The notes: a model not told the origin generated them from the sequence alone. Counted from the first letter of the stretch, positions 1 to 39,240 are shown. The stretch is DNA of 64,000 nt from Hydractinia symbiolongicarpus (GCF_029227915.1 NC_079879.1:23578501-23642500); one strand, 5' to 3'. Translations and numbers: made by a program.

Positions 1-854
1 TATGTTCCTTTTATAAGTGCCAAGTATAATGTTTTTTAACTGTCATAAGCCGACCCGTTCTGATTTTATTGCCTCATTTCTGCATTTTCTGCCCACTTGA
101 TAAGCAGGGCAAACTGCCGTATATAATCCGGGAAGTGTTTATAATCCAAGCTACAAATCATAATTTGTGTCATTAATGGCCACCAAATTAAATTAAAACA
201 TAAAAAGGATGGAAGGGTGGAACTGTTGAGTTAAATGTATAGACACTAGTGCAGTGAGGTGCTGGGTGTTTACATGGAGTCATTGTTATTTAAGACCTGA
301 GGTCTTTTGGATGTATAAGATCAGTGACTGGCATTTTGACTGCCATTCAGCATGGGCGAGTGAATGTTACCATAGCCCCGGGTTAACCCAAGCCATATGA
401 GGAAAATTAGGGCGATGGCACACTGTGTGGGCCATTGGATGTTGCCAAGAGTACTAAATACTCTAGGACTCTCCATTTAAGCCACAACCCCTCCTGGAAA
501 TAATAGACGGGTATATTCCTCGATATTTGTGAGGCTAGCCATGTAAAATATGCACATCTTTCTGTCTGTCTGTCTGTCTGTCTGTCAGGTCCATAGCTAG
601 AGACCATCCCACTGTGCAAGGCTCTGCTAAAATGACTAAGATAAACCTAATATGTACAAGCCACAAGTGTTGAAGAATTGTACTTCTGTCACCACAATTG
701 ACATGAGCATTAATTATGCAAGCACTAAAATAGAAAAATATATGTATGCTTTATATATCTACCAATGCAGCCAACAAAGTGAAATAAGTGTCTATTGAAA
801 ATAACTTTCATTTATATATGAATTTTAAATTAAATGACTTTTTAATCAAAGACA
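1..854. other. Upstream region of CFAP46, no gene seen
   Basis: No coding segment is recognisable here. It contains a (TCTG)n microsatellite at about 561-586 and AT-rich DNA that should include the promoter and 5' UTR of the ciliary gene starting at 855. Open frames on the minus strand read through the microsatellite and look spurious. Confidence 0.6.
441..455 (+). promoter_or_regulatory. Possible degenerate X-box (RFX site)
   Basis: The 15 bases read GTTGCC, a 3-base spacer, then AGTACT. The first half fits the RFX consensus GTNRCC; the second half matches only four of six positions of RGYAAC. RFX factors commonly drive ciliary genes, and the site lies about 400 bp before the CFAP46 start codon. 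The match is weak and may be chance. Confidence 0.2.
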
Positions 855-26354
<25,500 letters not shown>

Positions 26355-28150
26355 ATGAACTTTATAGGATACATGTTTAAATAGTAAAACAGCAACTTTA
26401 ATTTAAAATTGTTCGTGTGAACCAGTGGCGCGCTTATCTTCAGCGTAATAAAATCTTTTGAAAAAATTCATTTTTCAGATAACGTTATTTTGAATGTTAT
26501 AAATATTTTTATGTATATAACTGTAATTGTTTGATTCAAAATTATTTATTTCCGTAAACATATATTTTTTTAATTTGCTGTACTAAAAAAATTACCTGTT
26601 CCTACAACAGAATAATTTGTTTTTACAGGGGAATGATTTGTAGGAACAGAAAACGTTTACGACCAGACATCTTTAGAAATATCAAATATCGGTCTGTTGA
26701 AATGCAAACGAACATGTTTCTGCGCCCAAAGGATGTTACATTTTCTTCTTACTTCAGGTAAATGCTAAAAACTTGACACATTTATACTGAGATCATCATT
26801 TAGTTCTTAAACTTTTACAAAAAAAATTACTGTAATTGTTTAACAGGGGTAAAAATTAGTTATTAGCTAAGAAAGTATATCGCTTTTTGTTTTACAATTT
26901 TCCGCCAAAGTTTTGAAAAATATCAAATTGTGCTGACTCGGAAAAATGTTTTGACCATAGCGATATTTAAGGTAAAAGGACTTTAATTAATAAAACGTTT
27001 ATTCGAACATTTAAAGTTTGAGACATGACAAAACTACTCAAAAGACTTGCTCGACGAATTGTGGGGTTGGGGTAAGTGTGTTAACATTACTTTACTTTCG
27101 AACGTTTATGACCTAAATTCACAACTTTTTACCGAACGTTTTATCTTATAAAACAGAAATTAAACCATAAATCGAGTTGATAAGGCTGTTGTTGCATTTA
27201 AAAAAGTTGATTGACGATTAGATATTTATGTTTTGTCCAACTCGGGCAACTCGAAAAAGTGTATTTCTAAAAAATATATATAATCTTTTTAGTCGGGGAA
27301 ATTTATAAAATTTTCTTCATTTTCAAAATAAAAAAAACCACATTATACAATTTCATAATCCCGCTTGGTCTAAGTTTATATCACCTCCACTACTGACGAT
27401 TGTACATGTATATATTCTAGGTGCTGTGTTCTGATACTGTACTATTTAGCACTGTATAGCTTTGTACATTAAGCCAGTTCCGTGACATATAGTTTGATCA
27501 ACTGTGGTCTCATGGTTACAATAAATTTTGATACTATTAACTCCGAATCGAAAGGTTGATGGTTATTTATTCAACAAAATGTACGCAAAAAATCAATCAC
27601 ACAAAAAACATTTCTTTGTCTGTTGTGTAATTTACTTAAAAATAGTAAATAAATGCAGTTATTTTCGTTTGAATATATGAATAAGAAAATAAATTGAGGG
27701 TACAGTAAACTTTACATCTCTCCATCTATACCCTCAATTCCTCAAACTTTCTTAAACAATTTTTCTACTTCACTAACAAATATAGTGTATTTTTTGCGTT
27801 CTTTCTAAACTGGCCGTGCTAGATTAACCTTAGAATTCAAAATAACAAAATCTAAGAGGTTAAACTTTCGCTAAAAGAATTGTACAAAATTTATGAACTT
27901 AACTTTCTCGAAAATGCTTTAAATCTGAGCAAATCGTAAAAACATTGTCTCGCACAAGCTTCGCCAGGTAAAATGCATAGTGTTTGTACGTTATCTCTCA
28001 GTTTAAAAGTTCTGACGGGAATGACTTTAAACGTTCCTCTCAAAAACAGTTATCTTACCTATAAAACGAAGATTTCTTAATAAGAGTGCTAACTAATATA
28101 AAATAACGCAGTGCTTAAATATATACAACAACATTAATTATATGAATGAC
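26355..28150. other. Convergent intergenic region between CFAP46 and the GGT gene
   Basis: Holds the 3' UTRs of the two converging genes. No coding segment was recognised. AT-rich; an inverse AATAAA (TTTATT) at 27566-27571 could serve the minus-strand gene, though it is about 580 bp past that stop codon. Confidence 0.5.
26447..26452 (+). terminator. CFAP46: Candidate poly(A) signal for CFAP46
   Basis: AATAAA occurs 93 bases after the CFAP46 stop codon. It is the first canonical hexamer seen downstream; AT-rich context makes a chance match possible. Confidence 0.4.
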
Positions 28151-31100
28151 TTAATAACCGTCCGGAATGCCTCCCTTTCTGGGATCTGATACAGCTTCTA
28201 CAATTCCATCTTTATTTTTTCTGTACACGCTTTGAACAGCCGCCCAATTACTTGATTCTACAATTTTGTGGTTTAATTTTTTCAAACCATCTATAAGAGC
28301 GTCAGAGATTTTAAACTGTTTATTAACGTAGACCTCGTAGGGTAACAAGTGAGTATGTATTCGATACTCTGAAATTGCTTTATCAAGATCCATCCCCAGA
28401 AATAACTTTCTGATCAATGTCTAAACAAAAAAACGCATTCAACGTTAATTTTTCACATAATCCTGCTAGTCTAACTTTGAACTATTGAGAACACACTAAA
28501 TGCATATTTAGTCCGAAATATTTGACTTACTAAAGCTGTGGCTGTAATAATTCTCGATCCTCCTGATGCTCCAGCCACCATTATTACATCTCCGTCAGCG
28601 TTAGTGACAATGGAAGGACTCATTGATGACAGTGGCCTTTTACCAGGTTTGATGTAATTTGCTTCTGCTGGTAGATATCCCCACAAGTTTTTTAGTCCTG
28701 GAGTAGAGAAGTCATCCATTTCGTTGTTGTAGATGATTCCATTTCTTGTTGAACGAACTCCACTTCCAAAACTAACATGTGAAAAACAAACTAATCAGTA
28801 AAAAATTATCTAAGCAAGTATCTCTAAGGACACATAAACAAGAAAAATCCCATATGATCAAAGTTAATTTCGTTCTGTTGCGTTTTTCTGTTGACTATTA
28901 GGAACTTCTTTCTAAGGTTTATCTCTTTATAAGGACCAAAATGGTTAACTTTTACGAAGCTAAATAACTCAAAATTGTTTTTGGTCCTGTGAGAAGGGAT
29001 TTATGCATAATTACCCGTAGTTGATTGTGTCTGTTGTCGCCACAGCATCGCCATTTTTACCTAAGATAGACACATGAGTTGTACCATACGGATCTTGGTC
29101 TTGTGAGTAATAGCCCCCATAGTATGTTTGATCTGGATAAGCGCCAGACATATTGATTTTCTGGCGAAGTGTTTCAGCAAAAGATTGATTCAACATGGCT
29201 TCCAATACCTTTTAAATTCAAAAAATATTTAAAAAGGAAACATTTTCGGAAATAATCACTCTTTAAAGCTGGCTAATTCGATCGACCTGTATATTACATT
29301 TGCCTACACGAGGTGCTCTCAACAACTTGCTTCTTTAGTATTATCCGTATTCTTTCCTCAAAGGTATTATAGTTAAAAATATGAAACTAACAGGAAATTA
29401 AAATCTTAGCAAAGTTTATAATATAAAAGTAAAATCTAATTAAGCAAATTTACAAAAACCCATAGACGCAAAAACACAGTGGTGATACATAGATAGACAT
29501 ACCCTGGTAACATTTTGTTCAAATGAAGGATCTCCCAGCAGCGGTCTTCTTGCAAAAGCGAATTTTAACGCTTCAATTATTTTATGTGTTGTCTGTATTA
29601 GCTTCTCATTTGTGGTAATATCATTTGAAGAAAGATCGAAACCTGAACAATAAAATTGTTGCAGAAACTGAAGACATAAGTGAAATGAATTGTGCTCTTG
29701 CGTCTTATTACGTTTTGACTATGACTTTTTACATGTTGAATTCGACCTTAGAGCCAAACGTTAGTATTATTTTCTTTTCCTTAAGTAGCTCAAATTTTAA
29801 TTCAATGCAAAATGTAAAAATAACAAAGCAATAGACATAATAACAAAATTACTCCATTCTTTTGCAAACTAAAACCCCTGCACAACATCAAATCATATAT
29901 TTCAACTTAGAAGCGCTAACACGACAAATTGACAAAACTGTTCGGACAAAGCGTAATTAAAAAATAAAGGTGGATCTAAGATACCTTTTAAAATGTTCAA
30001 CGTCATCGCCACAACTGCACCACCACCAGGTGGTGGCATCATAAAAAACTTCATTCCGTTTATATCAGTTGTCAGTGGTTCTCTTTCTGCTACAGCGTAA
30101 TTCTTAAGATCATCTAAAGTTATTATACCTCCAGCTTCTTGAATGTCTTTAACAATCTCTTTAGCTAATTCTCCAGTATAGAAATCTTCAGGTTTGTCAG
30201 CTATTATTTTTAAGGTTTTTGCGAGTTTCTCATTTTTAATTTTTTCGCCTGCCTTATACCAAGTTCCATCAGGTTTCTGCAGAAGTTCCCTAAAAGTAAA
30301 TCAAATAGCGTTTTAAACTTTCGGGCGCCTATTTTTTTTTTAAAAAAAAGTGTTACAAAATTTCTTACTTAAAACCTTCACTTAAGTTAAGTTTACTGGA
30401 AATATCTCTTGCAATTTTTTCGCCGAGGTCTTTAGAGATTTCAAAACCTTCTTCTGCAATTTTAATTGTTGGTTCGATCAATTTTTTCCATTCCAACTTT
30501 CCGTGTGCTTTCCAAACGTGATGCAAGCCTTTGATATTTCCCGGAATAGCTATTGATAGACCACCTGAAATGTTTTTTTTAAGGATTATACGAGTTTAAC
30601 TTCATATATACTTTTTTTGTATTAACTTAACATTAACCTTTCCATACCAATCACTGATGAGGCATTTTTTGGCTTGAACATTTCTTGAGTTGACGCAGCA
30701 GGGGCTGTTTCTCGGAAATCATAAATGATACTTTTCTTTGTAGATCTAATGTAAACATTCATGAAACCTCCTCCACCAATACCGGTACTATGCATATTCA
30801 ACAACCCGATACAGAACAAAGAAGCAACAGATGCATCGACCACTGTGCCATTGTCAGCGAGTATTTTCTTTCCGATCTTAGAACATTCCTGGCGATAGAA
30901 AACAAAATATAAGCAACAGATGTACGGAAATATATGTAGTAGTAACATGTTTAGACACATCATTAAAAGTTATTCCTAAAAATTAGCAAAAATGAGGCCG
31001 CCAAAAATTAAATGCCGCGGCAAAACTTAAGTTTATAACTAAATCAAGAATTTCTGAAAATTCAAGCATTTAAAAACTGCTACTCGTTGTCTACCACTTT

Positions 31101-31842
31101 GATTTCCAAAGGTATCTACTTAAGTCTGGAAGTCTTAGGGGAACATTGTTAAAGGAAAAAATAATAATGAATCTAACCTTTCTGTCTGTGGCCACAGCAG
31201 CTTTTGAATATTCCTTATAAAAGTCAGCTTTATTCCAGCTGTTGCTGCTGTTGTCATCATCATCATCATCGTCTTTGTTGATTACTACCACAGCTACCAC
31301 AATCACAATGATCAATATAAGCACAACTGCCAGTAGAATGGCGAAGAGTCTCTTTTTGCTAGAAAGAAGTTGTTACAATATAGTTACTAGCGTAATTATA
31401 GCCTTATTATTTTCTTATTCACTTTGTTCAACCGAAAAGAAGAGCTTTGTTGTCTACGAAATCTCTTCAAGACTTAGGACGTTACAGTATTCGCGAAATA
31501 AAATTTAGTGAGTGGAGTCATCTTCGGTAGATTTCTTCCCTGTGAATCGTCTAACCCGTACGAATGGAACTGACTTGTGAGTAAAAATGGGTGGGAAAGT
31601 TCTATTCAAGCATGCGCTATCAGGTGCATGCGTAACTTACCTCAATTACTACGAAAAAAAATTTACAATATTCCATAACATATGTTTATTGACAAGCGAT
31701 GAAGCTGATAGTGAAAGACACGTTTTAATTGGGACGATGCTGTATTTTTTGCCGCAAAAAAACCCTGCTAAATGAATTAAAACCAATTAGTGTGATATAC
31801 TGTAGGTTGTAAAGGATATTTGAAAGAAATTTCTTACTCCAT
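28151..31842 (-). CDS. GGT1-like: Gamma-glutamyltransferase (glutathione hydrolase), complete nine-exon gene
   Basis: Exons from 5' to 3': 31838-31842, 31178-31358, 30648-30888, 30369-30564, 29985-30289, 29503-29642, 29015-29208, 28531-28771, 28151-28420; all GT-AG, joining to 590 codons plus stop (human GGT1 has 569). Seen: a signal-anchor at about residues 6-28, a poly-Asp stalk at 31-37, [53 protein letters not shown] with the nucleophile Thr at about residue 399, [29 protein letters not shown] and the end [12 protein letters not shown]. Known: the family is a type II membrane ectoenzyme cut at the catalytic Thr into two subunits, and moves or hydrolyses the gamma-glutamyl group of glutathione. 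The start ATG is split off in a 5-base coding exon, with an in-frame stop upstream. Which vertebrate paralogue it matches best is not decided. Confidence 0.93.
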
Positions 31843-32910
31843 ATTGTCCTCGATAAATCCTCCGCTCCTGATGACGACGGCTTCTAATTAGCTGAATTGA
31901 TGCTTTAGATAACCACTTCTAAACCTGTATCAACAATATTTGCATATATACAAGCCGTTAGAAATCACTCGTGCTGAGTCTGAAATCTATTGGGATCAAT
32001 TACATTTTTAAGATATTAATACAGTCAAAGACAGCTTAAGGAGAAAAAAACGATGTAATAAAAGTTAGAAGAATGAATGAATCTATCAATGAACTAATAT
32101 CGAATATATCATCCGATCGCATAAGGCGATCGAGGTTGGTTAATCTAGTTTTTAGAATCTAATTGTTATTAATTATTTCTCACACAAAGTAAATTGTAAA
32201 CACATGAAAAGCGAACCAGTCAGGTCTTTCAAATCATGTTTTTGTTGACCTGACTGTCTTTATAGTAATGGTAAAAATAATAAAGAATAACTTTTTGCGT
32301 AGGTGGATAATAATTAATTTACAGATTTTTTTTGATTTTGTTGTTGTTGTTGTTGTTGTTTTTTAGCATTTTTGTTTAGCTGCGATCAGCGTAGGTCAAG
32401 TGTTGCGACGGAAAGACACCGTGAGAGAGAATTTATATGTTAGCATTCGCGCGTGTTTTATTAAAACAGCTCCCATGATAATTATCGCTATGCTTCACTG
32501 CACAATGCCACTGATGAAAGTAGAATCGCCTACTTAATGAAAAGTAATTATATGCCATTTTAATTAATCTCAGACCAAAAAATGAGTACAAAAAGATTTG
32601 TACCAAACTTAAAAAGTTTAAAAAGACAAACCCCATAAATATTTTGGATTTTAAAGTCTCAAATGTTTAAGACGTTCTTGGAATAAATAAACAAAACATT
32701 ATTTGAGTGTTTGTTTGTTCTTTAACGGATATGACTGGTTTAGCTGTGGTACTGCGAAATGCAAAGCCTGAAGTCGAGATTATAGAATAAGATTGTGACT
32801 TGCAAGCATACCTTATAAATAAAAGCACTTTCTCTAGAGTATTTTGCAGTAACTCTATTTTAATAAGTTTCTTTCGTAAAACAAGTTTAAAGTCTTCGAG
32901 TGTTTATAAA

Positions 32911-33079
32911 AACTAGTCGTTAGCCCGTGGAATAATCCACAGGTTCGCCCATCGCAGCTATGATACCATTTTGCGTGACAGACAGACGGACGGAAGGACG
33001 GACGGACGGAAGGACGGACGGACGGAAGGACGGACGGACGGACGGACGGACAGACGTATACGGGTATTATAATATAGAT
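32911..33079 (-). repeat. Hairpin repeat copy 4 with (GGAC)n-type microsatellite
   Basis: The inverted orientation of copies 1-3: ACTAGTCGTTAGCCCGTGGA, the hairpin arm TCCACAGG, TTCGCCC, ACCATTTTGCGTGACAGACAG, then about 65 bp of GGAC/GGAA tetranucleotides, ending ACAGACGTATACGGG with TATTATAATATAGAT. This is the fullest copy in the window and shows that the hairpin end and the microsatellite belong to one element. Confidence 0.7.
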
Positions 33080-33767
33080 AAAAAATCTAAGTAAATGATA
33101 AATCTTTGACTAAAAAAGGCTTGGGAGTAGTACATGCTTTTTTATAATCAAAATCTTATAAGCAATGTGAGGCTCGCATCTTTTTTAAAAAGAAAGCAAC
33201 TTGTAAGCGACTGCTAGCCTGAAGTAAGTAAATTAGAAAAATAAAAAGGACATAAAAACGATTACAATAACAAAAAAAGTTTCTCAGATTTTCCGTGTTC
33301 GACAGTCATGGAAATTTCATAAGACGACAAGCGAATTTGGATTTCGGTTAGAACACTAGCTTTATTGAGCAAACAAACACATGAATTTGGTCTTACGTGG
33401 ATAACACCAAGTCAGAATCAATTAAACCTGCGAAATGCAGAAACCTAAGAACATTGCGCGTCGACCAAAATTGTGTTGTTTAAGAAAACAAGCATGTTTT
33501 TTTCCTTCCATCGCGCTTTATTAAACCCTTGGCCCGCATCTACAACGAGGCGACGGCCTTTTTTGTGCGTCAAATACACGTCGTCTGTGTTCAATGTGGC
33601 AGCCGAAAAAGTGATGCATCAGATATGTGTGCAACGGTAATTTGAGGACCAGAATATGTTTGACCACTGAGCCGGTAGATATTTTCATGGTCCAACAACT
33701 AGTCTTGTATAGATCCCGTCTGCCGGTAATGCGCAGCAATACGTCGCTCTACAGAGAAATTGATCGT

Positions 33768-33814
33768 GGTGACGGGCAAACCGTGGATCTTTTCACTGGT
33801 TAACAACTACGTTG
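33768..33814 (+). repeat. Hairpin repeat family copy 5
   Basis: Reads GTGACGGGCAAACCGTGGA followed by TCTTTTCACTGGTTAACAAC. It matches the start of copy 2 and has a partly decayed hairpin. Confidence 0.5.
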
Positions 33815-36800
33815 TCAAAAAATCAAATTTTTAAACCCTCTAAAAGGTTATCTCCTTCTTATAATCTGTTAAGGCTTAAGCCTAATCTTTACAATATCCT
33901 CTCATAAAGTTTATTTGAAATACATGACGCACAGTTTACAACTGTGCAGGCTAGTTACCGCTACAAGTATCCTGCCGAAAAAAGAATTGTGTTAGGTTAT
34001 TAAATTAAGGGTAATCATATATATATATGTCGACCATATTGGTTGGTTTATAAACTTACAGAAAACAATTTTCTTTTTCTTTAATTCACTTTGTTGGTGG
34101 CATTGACAGTCGAGGTTCGTCTAGCAAATATCTATCATGCCCTGGAGTCAAGGGCGTAGTCAATGGGGGCAGATAGGGTAACAAAAATGAAGTCTATTTT
34201 AGACTAGGAAAGGTTGTTTTAGGTGCCATTTACAGGCATAGTTTGTCTTTTTAATGCAATTTCTTACTGCAGACCTCAATTATTATTTATTACAAAAAAG
34301 GTCTCTAAATTTACAGTCCCCCCCCCCCTCCTCTCCTCAAAAACATAGCTATCGTATCCTGGAAATAACACCAGCAATAAAACGCATTTTATTTAAAAAA
34401 ATATTGCGACACAGAAATCATCAAACTTAGTAAAAAGCTTTTGCGTAAAAAAGATCGAGGGATAATAAAGAAGACATTCAGCTTATGTAATAAAAGTGAA
34501 TAAACAAAAGATGCGGAACATGATTTGAATAAGTGGACAAAATACATAGAAAAAAATATCCATGCAAGGAAGTGATAGAGAGATGACAGTAAAGAGGGCA
34601 AAAAAAAGGGTCAAACGTATGTCTGAACCAACGATTATAAAATCATTAACATTATGTTATTTCTAAGAACCGGAAAAAAAGCGTTTAAAATACTTCAGGT
34701 TTAAATGAAATGAAGCCTTGATCTAAACTTTGACTTAAATAAGAAAAAAAATATTATGAATCGTTATTGGTGCCACGGCAACTAACTGTTCTTTACAAAG
34801 CATATGCTGCAAGCACAATTATCTTTTTAATTTGATTTAATTATATTACGTGAAACAAGAAGATTACAAAATGGTTTGTGGATATTTGTTAGATGTTATG
34901 ACCTGATGACACCACGTCTGATGATAACGCTATTTTGATGTAACAGTACAGCGATACCGTAACGCCACAAAGCATTACTTGAACGTTACAAAATGACGTT
35001 CTGTGTAAAACACACTCCAAATGTATAATAAACATATGGAGTAACGTTAAAAAACGTTGTGTGGACGTTAATGTACCCGGTGGGTGGAAACGCCCAACAT
35101 AGAAGTTCTCATGAAACCTAGTTCCCAGGGCATTGGAATAACGGCTCAGGGACCACTAAACCCTGGGGACGAGGTTGTTTCTGATACGTTTGATATGTCA
35201 TTTCAACAGACCTTTTTATAATGACCTAATTTTGATTTTACGCATTATTTTTAAAATTATGATTTTTAAAAGTTACTAAACGACAATTAAACAAGTAATT
35301 TTTAATATTAAAACTCTTTTTTTTAAGAAAAACCTCCCTGCTGGTGTGACTTCACCTACGTTTTTACGTTGTGAAAAGAACATGAAGCGATGTCCGTAAT
35401 CTGCTTAAACTGCCCAGTTGGACATTTGATTTTTGTAGAAGCTTCATAATGCATCTGAGTGTATTTATTATTTTAATTCCTAACAGAAAGAATTAATAAA
35501 GTTAAGAAATACTATTTAAGAATTCGTTATTCATGAGTCATATTTTCCAATATATTTTTCTTTTTTTTCTGTGCTATTTAGCTGTTGTGAGAGGAGATCT
35601 GAAAAAGTTCCACTGATAGAAAAATTAACCCTAAAAAAGTAATTTCATGATTTTGTTTTTTCTTTCATAATCACAAAATTGCGAAACGTTTTATAAAAGA
35701 ATTTCACTTGAATTACGTTACAGTTTGACGTTTGAATTTAAATTATTTACTGTGCGGAGAATCTGAAATAAAGCATTTTAAAATCATACAGTACGAACTG
35801 TTATTAAAAATCCAAGCTGGTGGTTCGCCGGTCCTTTATGTATCGCTTTTGATGTTTGCTGTTTGTTGTGTGGCACGGTTAAAAATCACGCAGAGACATA
35901 CAGGAATTATCAAAGTAGATGATTTTGCATCATAACATTGTGGTCAATAAAGTTCTGTTTTTTTCCAAATCACGAAAATGTTGATGAGAACAGACAGTGA
36001 ATTGTCCTACCATCAAAGTGTCAATGTGATAAATAACGTTAAACTTGTTTGAAAACTTGAGAAGTCATTCAAAAAATATCCTTGTTTACAGTCATTTTTG
36101 TCCCCAGGGTTTGTTTCCTAATGTCAAGTCGCTAGCGCTTTCTTGGCTTGAAGGTTTTCATATTTATTTCAACATCACCACAGAGGTCTAGATTTCAAGA
36201 TTTGTAAAAAACCACGCCTTGAAAACAATTTCTAGCATGCTAACTGTACATACCGAAATTAACTATTATGTGCCAATACGACACCAGGATAAAGCTAAGA
36301 TATGGTTTTAATTAAACAAGAAAACCCCAGCCAAAAACTCCTGCGTTTGAACAAAAAGCATAGCGTAGCATAATCAACTTACGTGAATTAAAAATGTAGC
36401 CACTAATTCATGAACAAAAAGTGTGCACGCAGACAAAATCTGAAAATGTGTAGCATTTATATACCGAACCATGAACTAAACAAAGATAAAAAAAAAATTT
36501 AAAAAACAAATGAGCATAAGATGATTGATTACCTGTGTTGAATCCATTCGATTCGAAGTAACCTTAAAAATAATTGTTCTCTTCTTAAACTTTTATGATG
36601 TGTATACATAGTTGTCAACAGTTCCTTAATGCTCCCAATTAATGATGAAATATTTATTAGTTTCATTGCCAACTTTAATTCAAGAAAGACGTGCTTACTG
36701 CTGAATTAAAAGAATGCTATTAATGCGTTAATGGACAGATTATTTGATTAAAAATATATATTTTTTCTTAAATGACGCAAGGTCAAAGCATTTCTCAGAT

Positions 36801-37804
36801 GATAATTTATTAAATTTTTGTTTATGTTTTAAGCACCCCTTTGAATGAATTACAGTAGCAAAGAGAATCCTGCTGCTTGGTTTTATATATAAAAGTTTAT
36901 AAAAAACGCTGCATGTTTTCAGTAGAACCTAATTACGCAGTTTCATGCCGCGCAGGTCTGGGCACTAGAGAAACGCTTGTAGGGACAAATTTTTAGCTTG
37001 CTTATGTTGGACTCGATTACCCCTATTGTTTTTTCAGTCAGCTGCTCATAAAATTTATACTACATGGGCGCAGTTGAGGCTAAAATTGCTAATTTCAGTA
37101 TACATTTTTTCCTTATATTTATACTTTTATACAACATTTAACTTACCTAAAACATCGTTAAATAGTTCTGCTCGTCATCCTTTTGCTATAATAACTTTCG
37201 AACACAAAATTCTAATGGAGAAAAGCTTATATTTTACAGATTGCAAAGGACCAAGAATTAACATAAAAATGGAGTACCCAAAAAATCTATAAACTGCTGG
37301 AGTTAATTGAAAAAACGGATACATATGTTGTGAATATTGGAGTGCTGGTTATTAATTAAACTCTTCCTGGATGTTACAGTACCCCAGTCACAAATTCCCA
37401 TTATTGAGCAAAAATATAATAGAGCAAATAAATGACTTGAAAAAAACCAAAGTGCAGCAAAAAAAATTAAAGTTAAGGAGTTAAAATATTTTTTTTAAAT
37501 TCATCTTGTACAAAGAGAAAACCTCCTGCTAAAAGAAAATCTTCCACGCCACTACATCAACCACTTGAAATCTCGAAGAGGCAGTTATTGGCTAAATTAA
37601 TATATAAAGAGAAAATTATTAAAGAATTTAAAAAAAAATATAAACGAATCAAATAATAATAAAAAAGGATTTTGTGCATAAAAATAAATTACTAAAAATT
37701 AAAAACCACTACCTGCAATCATCTGTTAATAAACGAAATAAAATAATTTTTGAAAAACAGGAACAATTCTAAACCTTCAAAAATGTATATTTTCCAATGA
37801 CAAC

Positions 37805-38112
37805 TCACAACAGAAATCTACCAATATAGAATATTTATCTGGTTTGCCGGTTGAAAAATTTGACTTGTTATTTCAAATTGTTACACCATACTTACACATT
37901 AGAAAGATCATTAAACAAAACAACCGATCTTTATGGCAGGTGTTGGTAAAAGCATAATGTATAGGATATTTATGGATGGCTTGCTTTTCGAGAAACTCTT
38001 TTCAGTCAGTTGAACTTAAAACCAGATAATGGATATTTATTAAGAAAAAAGGCCAGATATGTTCGTTCAAATAGGACATGGGTTGACCGACTTAGTTATT
38101 GATTGTACATAA
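37805..38112 (+). pseudogene. PIF/Harbinger-like DDE transposase relic, N-terminal part
   Basis: Translated pieces in more than one frame read STNIEYLSGLPVEKFDLLF, then KPDNGYLL, then GHGLTDLVIDCT followed by a stop. These resemble DDE_Tnp_4 transposases of aquatic animals; the Asp in VIDCT would be the first catalytic residue. A Lys-rich stretch at 37510-37650 could be the linker that follows a THAP domain, but no convincing THAP domain was found. Frame changes and stops show that it is dead. The rest of the domain lies about 1.5 kb downstream. Confidence 0.5.
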
Positions 38113-38659
38113 ACTTTAAACTTAATGAAAAGCCCTTGCTGGCTAAAAGATTTCGGATTTTTGTTCGCGTGTAATTTTTTTCCCTATACCTAGGTTGCCA
38201 GTAGCCTGTTTTGTACAGAACTTCTACAATGTTATTCGGTTATTTGAAAAAAATAGGTATTATCCCATGGTGTTATCTTGAACTTGCATAATGTTTTATG
38301 TAGTACAAACATACAAAAAGTGATTTGTGAAAATTAATACTTTAACAATGCAGCACTACACTTAACATTCATAAGTAAGAATTGAAACATCATTGCTTGT
38401 GGTGTAGCTATATTTTGAGAATGTTTTATTATACCTGTGACATGACTAAAATCTTATCAAATTTAAGATATTTAAGATTTGACCATAAAGTTGGATCCTA
38501 CAAGTTAAAGGTAAGACTACGTTCATTGGTTTAGAATGAACAATAGAGACTAAATCCAAAATGCGATTTCGTGGTATTAATATTTAGACTAGCTGGGGGA
38601 CCCGGAGTCGAAACGCTGGGTTAAATCACAAGTAACTGTGTTACCTGGTGTTGAACGCC

Positions 38660-39240
38660 TGCAAGAGCAATTAATAAGAACTGTAAACTGTGTCACACAT
38701 TTAGTTTAAGCGCTTTAGTAAAAGTATGTTATAAATTGAGTGAGGCGCAGAGCATTATGGTCTTTTCAGTGTAAGATACTTTTCAAAAAATAAAAAAAAA
38801 TTCACAACTTTAGCTGAAATAAAGACACAGTTTAAAACTCGTTACTACCCTGTTATAGCAAAAACAGTTGGCCAATCTTTTTTTATTTTTCAGAGAACGT
38901 TATCGCTAAAAGTTCAAAAATAAATATTACTTCAGACTGAGGATTAGTACAGGCAAACAATGCCACATATCATATAGACATAATATATATACCCTTTTTT
39001 TGAAAAAAACTTCATCGTAACTTTGGCTAAACAGAAACTCAGGAAACAGCCATCGTTAACATTGGACTAAGCGCTTAGTACAGGTAAACTGTGTCATCAA
39101 TGCGTTTAGGTGTAATACCCTTTTCAAAAAAACTTTATTGCAACTTCGGTTTAAATTAAGAACACGGGAAAACAGACTGTCGTTTCCCTGTCCAGCTGAA
39201 AAAATCACTCAGCAATTCTATTTTGCAGAGTAAGTTTTCA
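38660..39240 (+). repeat. Diverged tandem repeat, about 3-4 units
   Basis: Units share TTAGTACAGG, AAACTGTGTCA, TACCCTTTT with an A-run, CAACTTTGGCTAAA-like and AAACAGCCATCGTT-like blocks at roughly 130-180 bp spacing. The copies differ by many substitutions. The array sits between the two parts of the Harbinger-like transposase relic. Confidence 0.5.

Larger units (their letters stand above)
31843..37804. other. Gene-poor region upstream of GGT
   Basis: No convincing coding segment on either strand. Contains the GGT 5' region, a short (GTT)n run near 32340, two hairpin-family repeats listed separately, a C-homopolymer run near 34318, and a small interrupted inverted repeat around 35015-35043 (ACTCCA ... 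TGGAGT). The rest is AT-rich sequence in which I see nothing definite. Confidence 0.5.

Noticed and set aside
26620-26760. Possible extra 3' exon of CFAP46
   Set aside because: Exon 35 already ends in a stop codon and the segment has no family match.
32990-33052. Regular GGAC/GGAA repeats considered as a CRISPR-like array
   Set aside because: They are contiguous tetranucleotides with no unique spacers, in eukaryotic DNA.
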